Source: CAYLYP01 sp964387795
GTDB lineage: Bacteria; Bacteroidota; Bacteroidia; Bacteroidales; UBA7960
NCBI GenBank assembly: GCA_964387795.1
Contig: CAYLYP010000004.1
Coordinates: 1 to 64,000 of the forward strand
Direction of reading: 5' to 3'
DNA length: 64,000 nucleotides
Each line of letters begins with the position of its first letter. Position 1 is the first letter of the stretch. The notes under the pieces were generated by a model. It worked only from the letters and a program-made list of their open reading frames with translations, was not told the origin of the DNA and made no database searches. A program made the position numbers and the translations under genes. Below are positions 7,731 to 16,781 of the stretch, piece after piece.

Positions 7731-8504
7731 TCATTGTCCCAACCAAAGTTTAAATTTTGTGACTTTATCGATGCTCACAAAGGCTTCATGTTCGCAGGCT
7801 GGCTGAAGATCAAGCTTTAACCTGCTTTTTGGAAAGACATGGATGTTTTTAATGGCTTCATGTTTTACCATAAACTGCCGGTTGATCCTGAAAAAATCAT
7901 TTGGATCAAGCATTTTGGTTAGCTGTTCAAGGCTATAATCGATAGGGTATTGAGTATTGTCGTTGGTGATGAGGAAGGTGATGCCTTCTTCGCTGAAAAA
8001 ATATGCAATTTGTTGGATTGTTATTGATTTGATACGTGAGCCAATGGTAACGGAGAACCTTTCGCGGTATGGGGCTTGCTCATTTTGGGGTGTTTGGTGT
8101 GAAATAATGTCCATCAAGGCAGCCATATCAAAGGGGGCGTTTTTTGGGAAATGCATTTCCTGGTATTTTTCAAGTGCATTGTTAAGGTCGTCCTGAAGTA
8201 TGGGCTTTAACAGATAATCGATGCTCCTTAGTTTAAATGCTTTAATTGCATATTCATCAAAAGCAGTTGTAAAGATGATAGGAGCATTAATCTTTATGGA
8301 TTCAAAGATTGTGAAGCTTAATCCGTCTTCCAGATGGATGTCGAGGAAAATGAGGTCGGGTTCGGGATTTTGTTGAAACCAATCAATGGATTCGGCAACA
8401 GACTCAAGTTTTGCCATGATGGCAACGTTCGGGTCATATTTAAGGATCATCTTTTCAAGGTGATCGGCAGCAAATTTTTCGTCTTCGATAATCACAACAT
8501 TCAT
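7731..8504 (-). CDS. LytTR-family response regulator
   Basis: Two domains: a CheY-like receiver (residues 1-~120) with the acidic pair E7/D8, phospho-acceptor D55 in FLD, TTA near 80 and the KP Lys near 101; then a LytTR DNA-binding domain (~150-255). The latter shows RFSVTIGSRIKSI, an IAYFFSEEGIT strand and the DFFRINRQFMV motif. LytTR regulators bind direct repeats upstream of target genes. The kinase gene lies 41 bp upstream on the same strand, so the two form a two-component pair. Targets are not evident here. Confidence 0.93.
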   Translation of the reverse strand: MNVVIIEDEKFAADHLEKMILKYDPNVAIMAKLESVAESIDWFQQNPEPDLIFLDIHLEDGLSFTIFESIKINAPIIFTTAFDEYAIKAFKLRSIDYLLKPILQDDLNNALEKYQEMHFPKNAPFDMAALMDIISHQTPQNEQAPYRERFSVTIGSRIKSITIQQIAYFFSEEGITFLITNDNTQYPIDYSLEQLTKMLDPNDFFRINRQFMVKHEAIKNIHVFPKSRLKLDLQPACEHEAFVSIDKVTKFKLWLGQ

Positions 8505-8545
8505 TTGTGAGAAGTTTTTTATGTTAAGTCAAAAAGGGGGAGCTG

Positions 8546-10579
8546 TTAAAGCAAAGGGATGCGGGCAACAAAAGCATTGCCTGTTTCAGCAAAACAAACT
8601 TGTTTATCAGTGAAATAGGAATACCTGTTTGTGATGTTTTGCAATCCAAGACCGGTACTTTTAATCTGGCTTTCCCTTTTTTGAAGGTTATTGACAATGT
8701 TAAGGTATTGATCCTGGTCAACAAAGACATCCACGGTGAGGGGGGATTTTACTGAGAAGGTATTGTGTTTGGTGACATTTTCGATGAGTATCTGTAAGAC
8801 CAGGGGGGGTATTTTTTTTTCTTTAAATTCTTCAGGGATGTTAATGTTTACTTTAAGCTTATCCGCAAAACGGATTTGGATAAGGAAAACATAAGCCTGA
8901 AGGAAATCCAGTTCAGTGGCAAGACTGACAAGGTCTTCGGAGCGGTGTTCAAGGATATACCTGTAAGTTTTGGAAAGCTGTGCAGTAAATGTCTCAGCCA
9001 GGTCGGGATTAACGCTGATGATGGAGCTAAGGACATTGAGGCTGTTGAAGAGGAAGTGGGGATTAACCTGGTTTTTGAGGGAATCGAGTTGGGACTGTAA
9101 ATGGTCTTTTTGAAGCTTGAGCAATTGGTTTTCTTTCTCCTTAAGTTCTTCCGAAACGGTTTTTACTTGTTGGAGTGTGATTGAATAGTCTTTCTTAAGG
9201 ACGGCATGAGATTTTTTTAGTTCTTTTTCGAGTTGTCTTCTCTCTGTTTCATCCTGAATGAGTGAAGCAATGCCAACTGTTTTTCCGTATTGGTTTTTCA
9301 GAGGGGTGTTAAACCATTCGCAATAGATATGGTTGCCAAGGGCTGTAATGTTTTCACAGACAGCATAAGTTCCTTCGTCCTTAGTGAGGAGTTCTTTCCA
9401 TAATAGGCCTTCATATTCAATCTGGTTATCAGGTACCAGGAACTCATAAGCCTTTTTACCAATGGTTTGTTGTTTTGAAAAGCCAAAAATCTTTTCAGAG
9501 GCAGGGTTCCATTCAACAACTTTAAGGTTTTCGTCCCATTCAATATAACCCAGCGGGGTATGTTGAATGTGCAACATCAGACGCTCATTTGCTTTTCTGA
9601 GGTCTTCCTCAGCTTTTCTTCTTTCCGAGAGGTCGCGTAAAATGATAAAAGAAGCCGGAGCATCATTATAATTAATTATTGTTGCGTTGAGCTCCATCTC
9701 AATAAGCCGGCCATCTTTTCTTAAGCCTTTGGCATTGTATATAAAACGCCGGGATTGGGATTTTATATTTGCATCAGGTGTTTCAGGTGTGTTCTCAATT
9801 TTTGATTCCTTAATCAATTCACAATATTGGGTATTGAAAAGTTCATTTTCGTGATAGCCCATCATGGAACAAAAGGCCTGATTGACAAAAACAAATAATC
9901 CCTTTTGGGTAATGATAATGCCATCTGTTGCCTGTTCGATAAGGTTGCGGTATTTTTTTTGGGAATCGATGAGGGCTTTTTCTTTAAAATAAAGCTTAGT
10001 TGAATTTTTATTGCTGAGGATTGCAGTGAGGCTGCCGCCAATGAAGCAGGCACAAACATAAAAGATGAATTCGGCCAGGGGTTGTTCCCAGAAGACAGGC
10101 TGGGATGTGATACCCAGTATGACGAAATAAAATGCCAGGTAGTTGAAGCCGTGGAAGATGCGGGCTTTATAATTAAAAGGTGCTGCAAAGAGCCAGATGA
10201 CAAGTTGAAATAATACCCCTGTCCAGTAAGGGCTTTGGAACTGGCCGGTATAGTTGGCGAGGAGGGTAGTAAAAATAACCGTGATGTAATAACCGGAAAG
10301 GATGAATGTGCGGGCAGATGCATTTTTTTTAAAAACATAAAAATACATTGCGTAATTGGCGATGAGCAAAAATATTGAAGAACCCCTGACGCCCCATACC
10401 GCAGGTTGGTTATTGAAATGATAAAAAGGGTCGAGGAGCCCAAAGAGCAGGAGCATCCCCACTGATATGAATGAGAATATTGAAAGCAGGGCAGGGGCGC
10501 TTTTTTCAAGCGATTTTTTATATCCTGTATCCTTGTTTTGCTCGTTTAACTCTTGGAAATATACGCGTAACCTGGACAT
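8546..10579 (-). CDS. LytS/YehU-type sensor histidine kinase with PAS domains
   Basis: 677 residues. The N-terminus (~25-190) has about six hydrophobic helices. Then come two PAS domains (~200-320 and ~330-445; the first contains DGIIITQKGLFVFVNQAF, the second LGYIEWDENLKVVEWN), a coiled coil (~455-500) and a His_kinase domain of the LytS type, with the phospho-acceptor His508 in NPHFLFNSLN. The ATPase part has an N-box ENVTKHN near 600 and a G-box GLGL near 643; the tail ends shortly after. It should phosphorylate the LytTR regulator encoded 41 bp downstream. The signal sensed is unknown. A -7-like TAACTTTG is present upstream (10605-10612, minus strand) without a clear -33. Confidence 0.92.
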   Translation of the reverse strand: MSRLRVYFQELNEQNKDTGYKKSLEKSAPALLSIFSFISVGMLLLFGLLDPFYHFNNQPAVWGVRGSSIFLLIANYAMYFYVFKKNASARTFILSGYYITVIFTTLLANYTGQFQSPYWTGVLFQLVIWLFAAPFNYKARIFHGFNYLAFYFVILGITSQPVFWEQPLAEFIFYVCACFIGGSLTAILSNKNSTKLYFKEKALIDSQKKYRNLIEQATDGIIITQKGLFVFVNQAFCSMMGYHENELFNTQYCELIKESKIENTPETPDANIKSQSRRFIYNAKGLRKDGRLIEMELNATIINYNDAPASFIILRDLSERRKAEEDLRKANERLMLHIQHTPLGYIEWDENLKVVEWNPASEKIFGFSKQQTIGKKAYEFLVPDNQIEYEGLLWKELLTKDEGTYAVCENITALGNHIYCEWFNTPLKNQYGKTVGIASLIQDETERRQLEKELKKSHAVLKKDYSITLQQVKTVSEELKEKENQLLKLQKDHLQSQLDSLKNQVNPHFLFNSLNVLSSIISVNPDLAETFTAQLSKTYRYILEHRSEDLVSLATELDFLQAYVFLIQIRFADKLKVNINIPEEFKEKKIPPLVLQILIENVTKHNTFSVKSPLTVDVFVDQDQYLNIVNNLQKRESQIKSTGLGLQNITNRYSYFTDKQVCFAETGNAFVARIPLL

Positions 10580-10731
10580 GAATTTTCGTTGGGGAAATAG
10601 TTTTCAAAGTTATTTGTTTTACGAAACTAAAGGTAGGAAGATTTGTTGAATGGCTGAAATGTTTCATTGAAGGGCGTGAAATAGCCATTGAACGAAGAGG
10701 GATGAAAAGGTCAACAGCCTGGCAAAATTGA

Positions 10732-11619
10732 TTATTGCCGGCACATAAAAAGGATTTTATACAAATCAAAACACCTTAAGTTACCGATATTGTGGATTAA
10801 CAATTGTTTTAATACCGGAAGCAAGGGGTAAGAAAGCAAGCTAAGCATGATTGTTAATCCTGATTTTTTGAATTTAATATATGTCCTGAGCAGCTTAATG
10901 TTTTGGAGATTTGCTTTCTCTTTTTCAGTGTTTTTATAGATATATAAAAGGTTCGTAATACCTTCTTCGGTTTTATTTATAAATGTGGTATTGTCTTCGA
11001 TGCCTTCATGATATACAGGATTGTTGGTATGAAGGATTTCAATAGCGTTTGAGGCAAGCGCAAATCCAAATAAAGTATCCTCATGGCCATATTTTTTCAG
11101 GGATTCATCAAATTGAACACAGTTAAAAATACTTTTTTGACAAAGAAAGTTCCCTGTCATAAAGCTATTATATGGATGTTTTGCACGGAACGAAGCTGTG
11201 AGTTGTTCCCTTTTAAGCCCAAACTTCCATCTTAACAACTTTGATTTTTCAGGTTTCCGGGGCCTGTAGCTAATTCCCCCACAGATCACTTTTGCATGTG
11301 AAGCGGCATTGATATATTTAGAGATAAAAGTATCATCAACAGGCATCGTATCGCTGTCGAGGAAAAGGAGGAAGGGGTATTTTGCTTTGGAGGCAAGGAG
11401 GTTTCGGATGGCTGCCCTGCCTAAATTGGTTTCTGATAAAATAACCTTAACCTCAGGATACTTTGATAAGGAATGATATACTCCGGTCATATCCATTGTT
11501 GAGGCATCGTCAGCAATAAGGATTTCGTAAGCAATACCTTCTTTAGATGCCTGTTGGTTAAGGCATTCCACAAGCGGACTGATGTTATAGTTGAAAACCG
11601 GGATACATATACTAAGCAT
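10732..11619 (-). CDS. Family 2 glycosyltransferase
   Basis: A GT-A fold sugar transferase. The N-terminus LSICIPVFNYN is typical of GT2, the nucleotide-sugar binding segment contains ADDAST, the DxD-like motif is DSD (~91-93), and GHED near residue 185 would supply the catalytic base. C-terminal residues ~245-290 include a hydrophobic or amphipathic helix region but no clear multi-span membrane domain. It starts 13 bp after the ispG stop, so it probably shares that transcript. No other polysaccharide genes surround it; the acceptor is unknown. Confidence 0.88.
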   Translation of the reverse strand: MLSICIPVFNYNISPLVECLNQQASKEGIAYEILIADDASTMDMTGVYHSLSKYPEVKVILSETNLGRAAIRNLLASKAKYPFLLFLDSDTMPVDDTFISKYINAASHAKVICGGISYRPRKPEKSKLLRWKFGLKREQLTASFRAKHPYNSFMTGNFLCQKSIFNCVQFDESLKKYGHEDTLFGFALASNAIEILHTNNPVYHEGIEDNTTFINKTEEGITNLLYIYKNTEKEKANLQNIKLLRTYIKFKKSGLTIMLSLLSYPLLPVLKQLLIHNIGNLRCFDLYKILFMCRQ

Positions 11620-11632
11620 AAAAAAGCATGAT

Positions 11633-13468
11633 TTAGGGTTCTACCCATAGGCCGTCAGAAGTAATAATGCCAATCAATTCATTGATTGCCTGGCTTTCGG
11701 GGACGCTTTTAATGACCAATTCTTTTTTTCGGTATAGGTTGACCTTTCCGCCACCCACCCCGATATAACCGTAATCAGCATCGGCCATTTCTCCCGGGCC
11801 ATTAACAATGCATCCCATTACAGCTATTTTAAGGCCCTTCAGATGGGATGTTTTTTGTTTTACCTCTGCCAATACCTTTTGGATATCATAGCTTGTCCTG
11901 GCGCATGAGGGACAGGCAATAAATTCGGTTTGGGTTATCCTGCGGCGTGAAGCCTGTAGGATTAAAAATGCAATCTGGTTGCTTTCCTGAATATCATTTG
12001 AGCGCGTTGAAACCCAAATTCCATCGCCCATGCCATCCATGAGCATGGCTCCGGGGATTGATGCTGAAGAAATCAGGACAGCGTCCATATTGTCCCCTGT
12101 TGCCTGTTTTTTTAAAATGACAGGCTGAAATGGGAACTTATTCTTAAGTTCAATAAAGAACCGCTGCATATTGGGAAGCGAATCGGTGCAGTTTAATATA
12201 AATGCTGTTGGAATGCCATTCAGAATGGTATTGATATCATTTAATGCATTGCTTTCCGGGTTTATTTCAATGAGGTTAAGCTCATCAGGGAAAGGTGTGC
12301 TTGAAGTCAAACTTCCTGTTTTAAAGAAAGGGATTATCCTTGTTTTGTCTTCAATTGCAGGATAATCTTCAGCATTGCATACCTGAATAATTTCTTTGTT
12401 CCCATCAGGCGAGAAAGGATAAAGCATATCAGGTTTGATATAATCGGGAAAAGCATAAGGTTTTTCAATTGAAAAAGGAGAGGCAATCACTGTTAAAGGC
12501 TTGGAGCCTCCTATTCCACCTGTTTCTTTGGAGCTGAAGTTTTCGAAAGAAGTAAAAAATGCGGGGATTTTATTATTTAAGGGGCTTGTAAAACCTGAGA
12601 TGCTTTGCTTAGGGAACTGGTTAGCAATTTCTGCGGCAACGGGGATTTCAAACTCAGGGTCTTCGGTGAGGGAGACACGGATTGTGTCGCCGATGTTATA
12701 AGCCAGAAGGGAAGCAATGCCCATTGCAGATTTGATACGGGCTTCTTTGTCATTTCCAGCTTCAGTGACCCCAAGGTGCAATGGGAAATTCATGTTTTCG
12801 TCCTGCATGCTGATGGCCAGAAGCCTTGTTGCCTTAACCATTATGGCAGGATTTGAGGCTTTAAGGGAAACCACAATATTATGGAAGCCCCATTGCATGC
12901 AAATCCTAAGAAATTCCATACTTGCTTCAACCATCCCTTCAGGAGTATCTCCATAACGGCTCATAATCCGTTCGGAGAGCGAGCCATGATTGGTGCCAAT
13001 GCGGATGGCTGTCCCATATTCTTTACATATACTGAGCAGTGGACTTATCCGTTCGGCAATACGTTCAAGCTCAGCCTGGTATTCTGTTTCGGTATAGCTT
13101 TTAAGCCTGCCGGTATTCTTATCGGTATAATTGCCCGGATTAATCCTTATTTTTTCTATTAGCCTGGCAGCAACCAATGCTACTTCAGGGTTGAAATGGA
13201 TGTCGGCTATCAGGGGCTGATGGAAGCCGGAGGCAACAAGCTTTTTTTTAATATTCTCAAGGTTTTGTGCCGAAGAAATGTTTGGTGTTGCAATACGCAC
13301 ATAATGTGCCCCTTTTTCAAAAATCCTGATACATTGGGCGACAGTAGCATCCGTGTCCATAGTATCAGTGTTTGTCATTGATTGAAGCCTGATGGGGTGT
13401 TTGCCTCCTAATGGGCAATTACCAATATTAACTTCCCTGGAGATATATGAAAAAAAAGGTTCAGCCAT
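11633..13468 (-). CDS. ispG: 4-hydroxy-3-methylbut-2-enyl diphosphate synthase (long form)
   Basis: Converts MEcPP to HMBPP in the MEP isoprenoid pathway using a [4Fe-4S] cluster. At 611 residues it is the long form known from Bacteroidota, Chlamydiae and plastids, where a central insertion (~290-500) separates the TIM-barrel domain from the C-terminal Fe-S domain; most bacterial enzymes are ~360-400 residues. The barrel starts with VNIGNCPLGGKHPIRLQSMT. The C-terminal domain has CPSCARTS (C519, C522), GCIVNGPGE (C553, E560) and YGYIGVGGGK. These supply the three Cys and one Glu cluster ligands of the family. It precedes the GT2 gene closely; dxr is encoded ~22 kb away and idi ~6 kb away. Confidence 0.97.
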   Translation of the reverse strand: MAEPFFSYISREVNIGNCPLGGKHPIRLQSMTNTDTMDTDATVAQCIRIFEKGAHYVRIATPNISSAQNLENIKKKLVASGFHQPLIADIHFNPEVALVAARLIEKIRINPGNYTDKNTGRLKSYTETEYQAELERIAERISPLLSICKEYGTAIRIGTNHGSLSERIMSRYGDTPEGMVEASMEFLRICMQWGFHNIVVSLKASNPAIMVKATRLLAISMQDENMNFPLHLGVTEAGNDKEARIKSAMGIASLLAYNIGDTIRVSLTEDPEFEIPVAAEIANQFPKQSISGFTSPLNNKIPAFFTSFENFSSKETGGIGGSKPLTVIASPFSIEKPYAFPDYIKPDMLYPFSPDGNKEIIQVCNAEDYPAIEDKTRIIPFFKTGSLTSSTPFPDELNLIEINPESNALNDINTILNGIPTAFILNCTDSLPNMQRFFIELKNKFPFQPVILKKQATGDNMDAVLISSASIPGAMLMDGMGDGIWVSTRSNDIQESNQIAFLILQASRRRITQTEFIACPSCARTSYDIQKVLAEVKQKTSHLKGLKIAVMGCIVNGPGEMADADYGYIGVGGGKVNLYRKKELVIKSVPESQAINELIGIITSDGLWVEP

Positions 13469-13560
13469 TGAAAAGAATGTTTACTCAAAAATAACCAAAA
13501 TAAGTGCGTCAATTGAAGTTGGGTGCTGATATTTAAACGCAAGTCAAAATAAAAACCGGA

Positions 13561-14052
13561 TTAGTAAAGCTTAATAAATTCAAAGGTGTTTCCGCAATGT
13601 CTGAGGAATTTTAAAAAGTCCTGATAGTCAACGACAAGAGAAGCAGTGTTGATATTAGGATGAAAGCTTATAGAAGTGGAGTTTTGAAGTGCTTCATCAA
13701 GGAAGAGGTGAACATGTTTTTCTTTATCATGAATTAAACCAAAAGGGGAAACGGATCCCGGGGTCAGGCCCAGATATTTTTCCATTCGCTGGGGCGATGC
13801 AAAAGAAAGCTTTCCTTGTTTGAGTTTATGTTCGAGCTCATGGATAGCCATATCGTGTTTGTGCTCCAGGATAACCAAATAATGGCGGTTTCCTTTATGG
13901 TTTCTAAAGAAAAGGTTTTTGCAATGTGTAGCTTTAAGGTCTTTCCAGTATTTAACAGCTTCTTCAATAGTAGGGGCAGGAGGGTGTTCATAATACTGGA
14001 ATTTAATGTCCAGGTTATTGAGGACATCATAAAGAGCAGGGTCGCCGTTCAT
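13561..14052 (-). CDS. ProXp-ala / YbaK-domain tRNA deacylase
   Basis: A ~163-residue YbaK/EbsC-fold protein of the type that hydrolyses Ala-tRNA-Pro mischarged by prolyl-tRNA synthetase (ProXp-ala, PrdX). Signature parts: YYEHPPAPTIEEAVKYW, THCKNLFFRN with the catalytic Lys context, LGLTPGSVSPFGL with the GxxPG(S)VSPF loop, and VHLFLDEAL. I start at 14052 (MNGDPALYDVL); the longer frame adds hydrophobic residues that do not belong to the family. It is a free-standing domain, not fused to ProRS. It lies just downstream of the propeller genes, separated by ~160 bp. Confidence 0.9.
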   Translation of the reverse strand: MNGDPALYDVLNNLDIKFQYYEHPPAPTIEEAVKYWKDLKATHCKNLFFRNHKGNRHYLVILEHKHDMAIHELEHKLKQGKLSFASPQRMEKYLGLTPGSVSPFGLIHDKEKHVHLFLDEALQNSTSISFHPNINTASLVVDYQDFLKFLRHCGNTFEFIKLY

Positions 14053-14210
14053 AGTGTTTTTTAATGCAAAAATAATAAAAAGAAATCCCCGGGACGATTC
14101 AAATATTATCAAATTTGAAAGCCGGGGATTAAAAAAGTTTAAGTTAGCTTAAGGTCGTTTAAGAGCCGGAATGAAAAAAAAGGATTTAAACTGAATGAAA
14201 GGGTTATTTA

Positions 14211-16781
14211 TTAGTTTCGGATAATTTTATTTGTAAAAGATTGATTTCCATCAGTAATCCGTATAACATATAATCCGGGGTTCAGGTTTTTGGCATCAAT
14301 GGCAGTTGTTTCCGGGTTTAAATAGCCGGAGGTAATGCAACGTCCCATAAGGTCAAAAATATGGTATTTCGCTTGGGGGCTTTGTGCCAGATATTCAATA
14401 TGGATCATGCCATTTGTAGGATTTGGGTAACACTTGATTGTATTTTTAAGGGGCGTATAGGCTTCGATGGCATTAGGGATAATATCCATGCAATCATTAA
14501 GGAAGTTGTTGTCATAGAAATCCTGTACATCCTGGATGCGGTTTTTAAGGAGGTTGACGCTTGCAATGTGATCCCCTTCAAAGTCACGGGCATAAACGAA
14601 AGCCAAATCAAAGCAAATTCTTTCGTTTGGGGCCAGGTCATCAATCAATACACTGCCAAGACCATTAATATCATGATTTCCAAATTCATTAATATACTCA
14701 ATACTATTTAATGCATTCCATTGGTCAGGGTTGTTAACTTCACCCGGGAACAAATAATTTGTTGTTTGGTTAGTAGCCCCGGGAAAACCTGGATAACCCA
14801 ATCCCCCAATAACGATAGGAGAGCCATCGACCCATTTGTTGTTCATCCAATTAAGTGCTTCCTGATCACTTTTGGGATAGAAAAATTGAGAATAATCACT
14901 AGACGCAAATGGAAAACCGTTTATTGCGCCATTCAATTGTTGATTCAGAAAGACGAAGCCACAAGCGGGAGGATGGGGACCAAAATAATATGAATGTTCA
15001 GTTGCAGTGTCATTATAAGCAAAAAAGCTATTATTAACAGAATCGCAACCAAAAAGGTCATTATCAGCCTGTCCAATATCAAAGTCAGAGAACAGTGAAA
15101 TTTTCAGGGAGTCATAATTGTTGTCAGATTTATTGACAATCTGATAGTTGATAAAAAAAGTATTGCTAAGAAGTGAGTCGGAAGGATTATCAAAAGCATA
15201 AGCCATGCCAATAATTTCAACTTTAAGAGGGGGCAAATCGAAACCGGTATTTTGTTTTCGGTCATCATTTGTAATAAAGAAAATAGCCTGGTCGCCCCTG
15301 ACAATCGGATAATCACCAAGTTGAGGGTCGTAATGGCCGTTGTTATTGGTATCGGCATAAGGAGCGAGATGTTGTGTTTGGCCTTGATAGATATCACCAT
15401 GAGTTGGCCAGTTTTTAATAACCCAGGGCATCACATAGTCAGGATTGTTATAATGTTGTTTATGAAAGTCAATCTGACTTTTATTAATTTTCCAAACAAA
15501 ATCCCATTGAGTAGGATCTTTTAAAACAGTTGAGTTTTCGGGGGTGATAGGACCTGAGAAATTAGAAACAAAGTTTGAAGAATTATTGTGAAAAAACATA
15601 TTATATGTTAGGTAAGATTGCCCATCCTGGTTTTTTGCAGAATACCAAAGTGAGGTATTAAATACCAGGGAAGTATTAGAGCCACTTGTTGTAATTGCGG
15701 GATTGAAATAATCATAGTATTCATTAAACCCCAGTGATGAGATTTGCGCAGTAAGCTTATTGATTTTAAGAGAGTCCTGACGGGGGATAAGAAAGGCTTC
15801 ATTTAAATTAGATTTAATAAGACTTCCTGCCTGGAAAGCAGTGAAGTAAACAATCTGGTCATGAAAAGCAATTAGGACAGGGGAATTAAATGATTTAGAT
15901 TTAAAGCGATGTTGGTGGTCATCAAGTAGTTTAATGAGTATGTCGTTGCTTTGAAACCAGATAGCCCCATCCGGGGATTTTGAGAAGTTTTTTACCTGAA
16001 CGGTATTTATATTTTTCAAAATGGTATCAATAAAAACAATCCCATCGTCATTAAGGCGATAAATGCCTGAGTTTAATATTTTAAACCAAAGGTTGTTGTC
16101 TTTGTCAAGAGTCATAAACTGGATGTTGTCATCAGGCAAAGGGGAATTTTGGGAAGAAGTATTTGTCCATGACTGGGAGTCAAAGAAAGAAATCCCGTTT
16201 TTAGTCCCAATCCAAAGATTGTTGTCAGGTGTAAGTTCCAGTGATTGAACGGTATCGGAAATGATATCTGAATTAAGGTGGAAATAGTGGTTCCAGCTAT
16301 TTGAAGAGAAAGTATATTCAAGCAATCCTTTATTAGTCCCTGCATAAAGCTTATCCTGATTCACAGCGATAGTTTTTATTTCCGGGGTGATTGCAGAAGC
16401 ATTTCCTTCAAAAAGGCTCCATTGGTTGTTATTGTAAATTGCAATTCCTTTGTCAGTAGCAACATAAAGCTTTTCATCAAATTCGTATAAGTCATTAATT
16501 GAATCAGAAGGCAATAAGGAATTTGCTTTTGAAAAAGTTTCCCATGTGCCATTATTATATCGAACAAGGGAATAAGCAGATAGTGTAGTTCTTTTGAGGC
16601 TAATCCAGATATTGCCTTCATGGTCAACAATCAGGTCTGTTTTTTTGGTAAATATGCTTGTTGTGGAAGTTGGCGTACCTAAATCATAAACCCCAGGTGG
16701 AAGATCGGACTGGGAGAAAACGGAATAAGAAGCCGTAAAGGACAGGAAGCATACAGTGATTGCACAAATGATGTTTTTCAT
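14211..16781 (-). CDS. T9SS-targeted propeller protein, copy A
   Basis: About 856 residues from Met at 16781, which begins a signal peptide (MKNIICAITVCFLSF...). Residues ~35-290 hold repeated GNIWIS / NNLWIG / NNLWFK blades like the Reg_prop propeller repeats of Bacteroidota. A central region follows (~410-690) with DxNxNGxYxPxxGDYP segments. The last ~85 residues are a T9SS type A sorting domain: CYPNPTNG, then FDLMGR and GLYVIRI. The protein is therefore probably exported by the Por/Spr machinery and anchored or released at the surface. It is >95% identical to copy B, except for residues ~290-410 and the sorting domain. First in map order, last in the transcription order C-B-A. The biological role is unknown. 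Confidence 0.85.
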   Translation of the reverse strand: MKNIICAITVCFLSFTASYSVFSQSDLPPGVYDLGTPTSTTSIFTKKTDLIVDHEGNIWISLKRTTLSAYSLVRYNNGTWETFSKANSLLPSDSINDLYEFDEKLYVATDKGIAIYNNNQWSLFEGNASAITPEIKTIAVNQDKLYAGTNKGLLEYTFSSNSWNHYFHLNSDIISDTVQSLELTPDNNLWIGTKNGISFFDSQSWTNTSSQNSPLPDDNIQFMTLDKDNNLWFKILNSGIYRLNDDGIVFIDTILKNINTVQVKNFSKSPDGAIWFQSNDILIKLLDDHQHRFKSKSFNSPVLIAFHDQIVYFTAFQAGSLIKSNLNEAFLIPRQDSLKINKLTAQISSLGFNEYYDYFNPAITTSGSNTSLVFNTSLWYSAKNQDGQSYLTYNMFFHNNSSNFVSNFSGPITPENSTVLKDPTQWDFVWKINKSQIDFHKQHYNNPDYVMPWVIKNWPTHGDIYQGQTQHLAPYADTNNNGHYDPQLGDYPIVRGDQAIFFITNDDRKQNTGFDLPPLKVEIIGMAYAFDNPSDSLLSNTFFINYQIVNKSDNNYDSLKISLFSDFDIGQADNDLFGCDSVNNSFFAYNDTATEHSYYFGPHPPACGFVFLNQQLNGAINGFPFASSDYSQFFYPKSDQEALNWMNNKWVDGSPIVIGGLGYPGFPGATNQTTNYLFPGEVNNPDQWNALNSIEYINEFGNHDINGLGSVLIDDLAPNERICFDLAFVYARDFEGDHIASVNLLKNRIQDVQDFYDNNFLNDCMDIIPNAIEAYTPLKNTIKCYPNPTNGMIHIEYLAQSPQAKYHIFDLMGRCITSGYLNPETTAIDAKNLNPGLYVIRITDGNQSFTNKIIRN

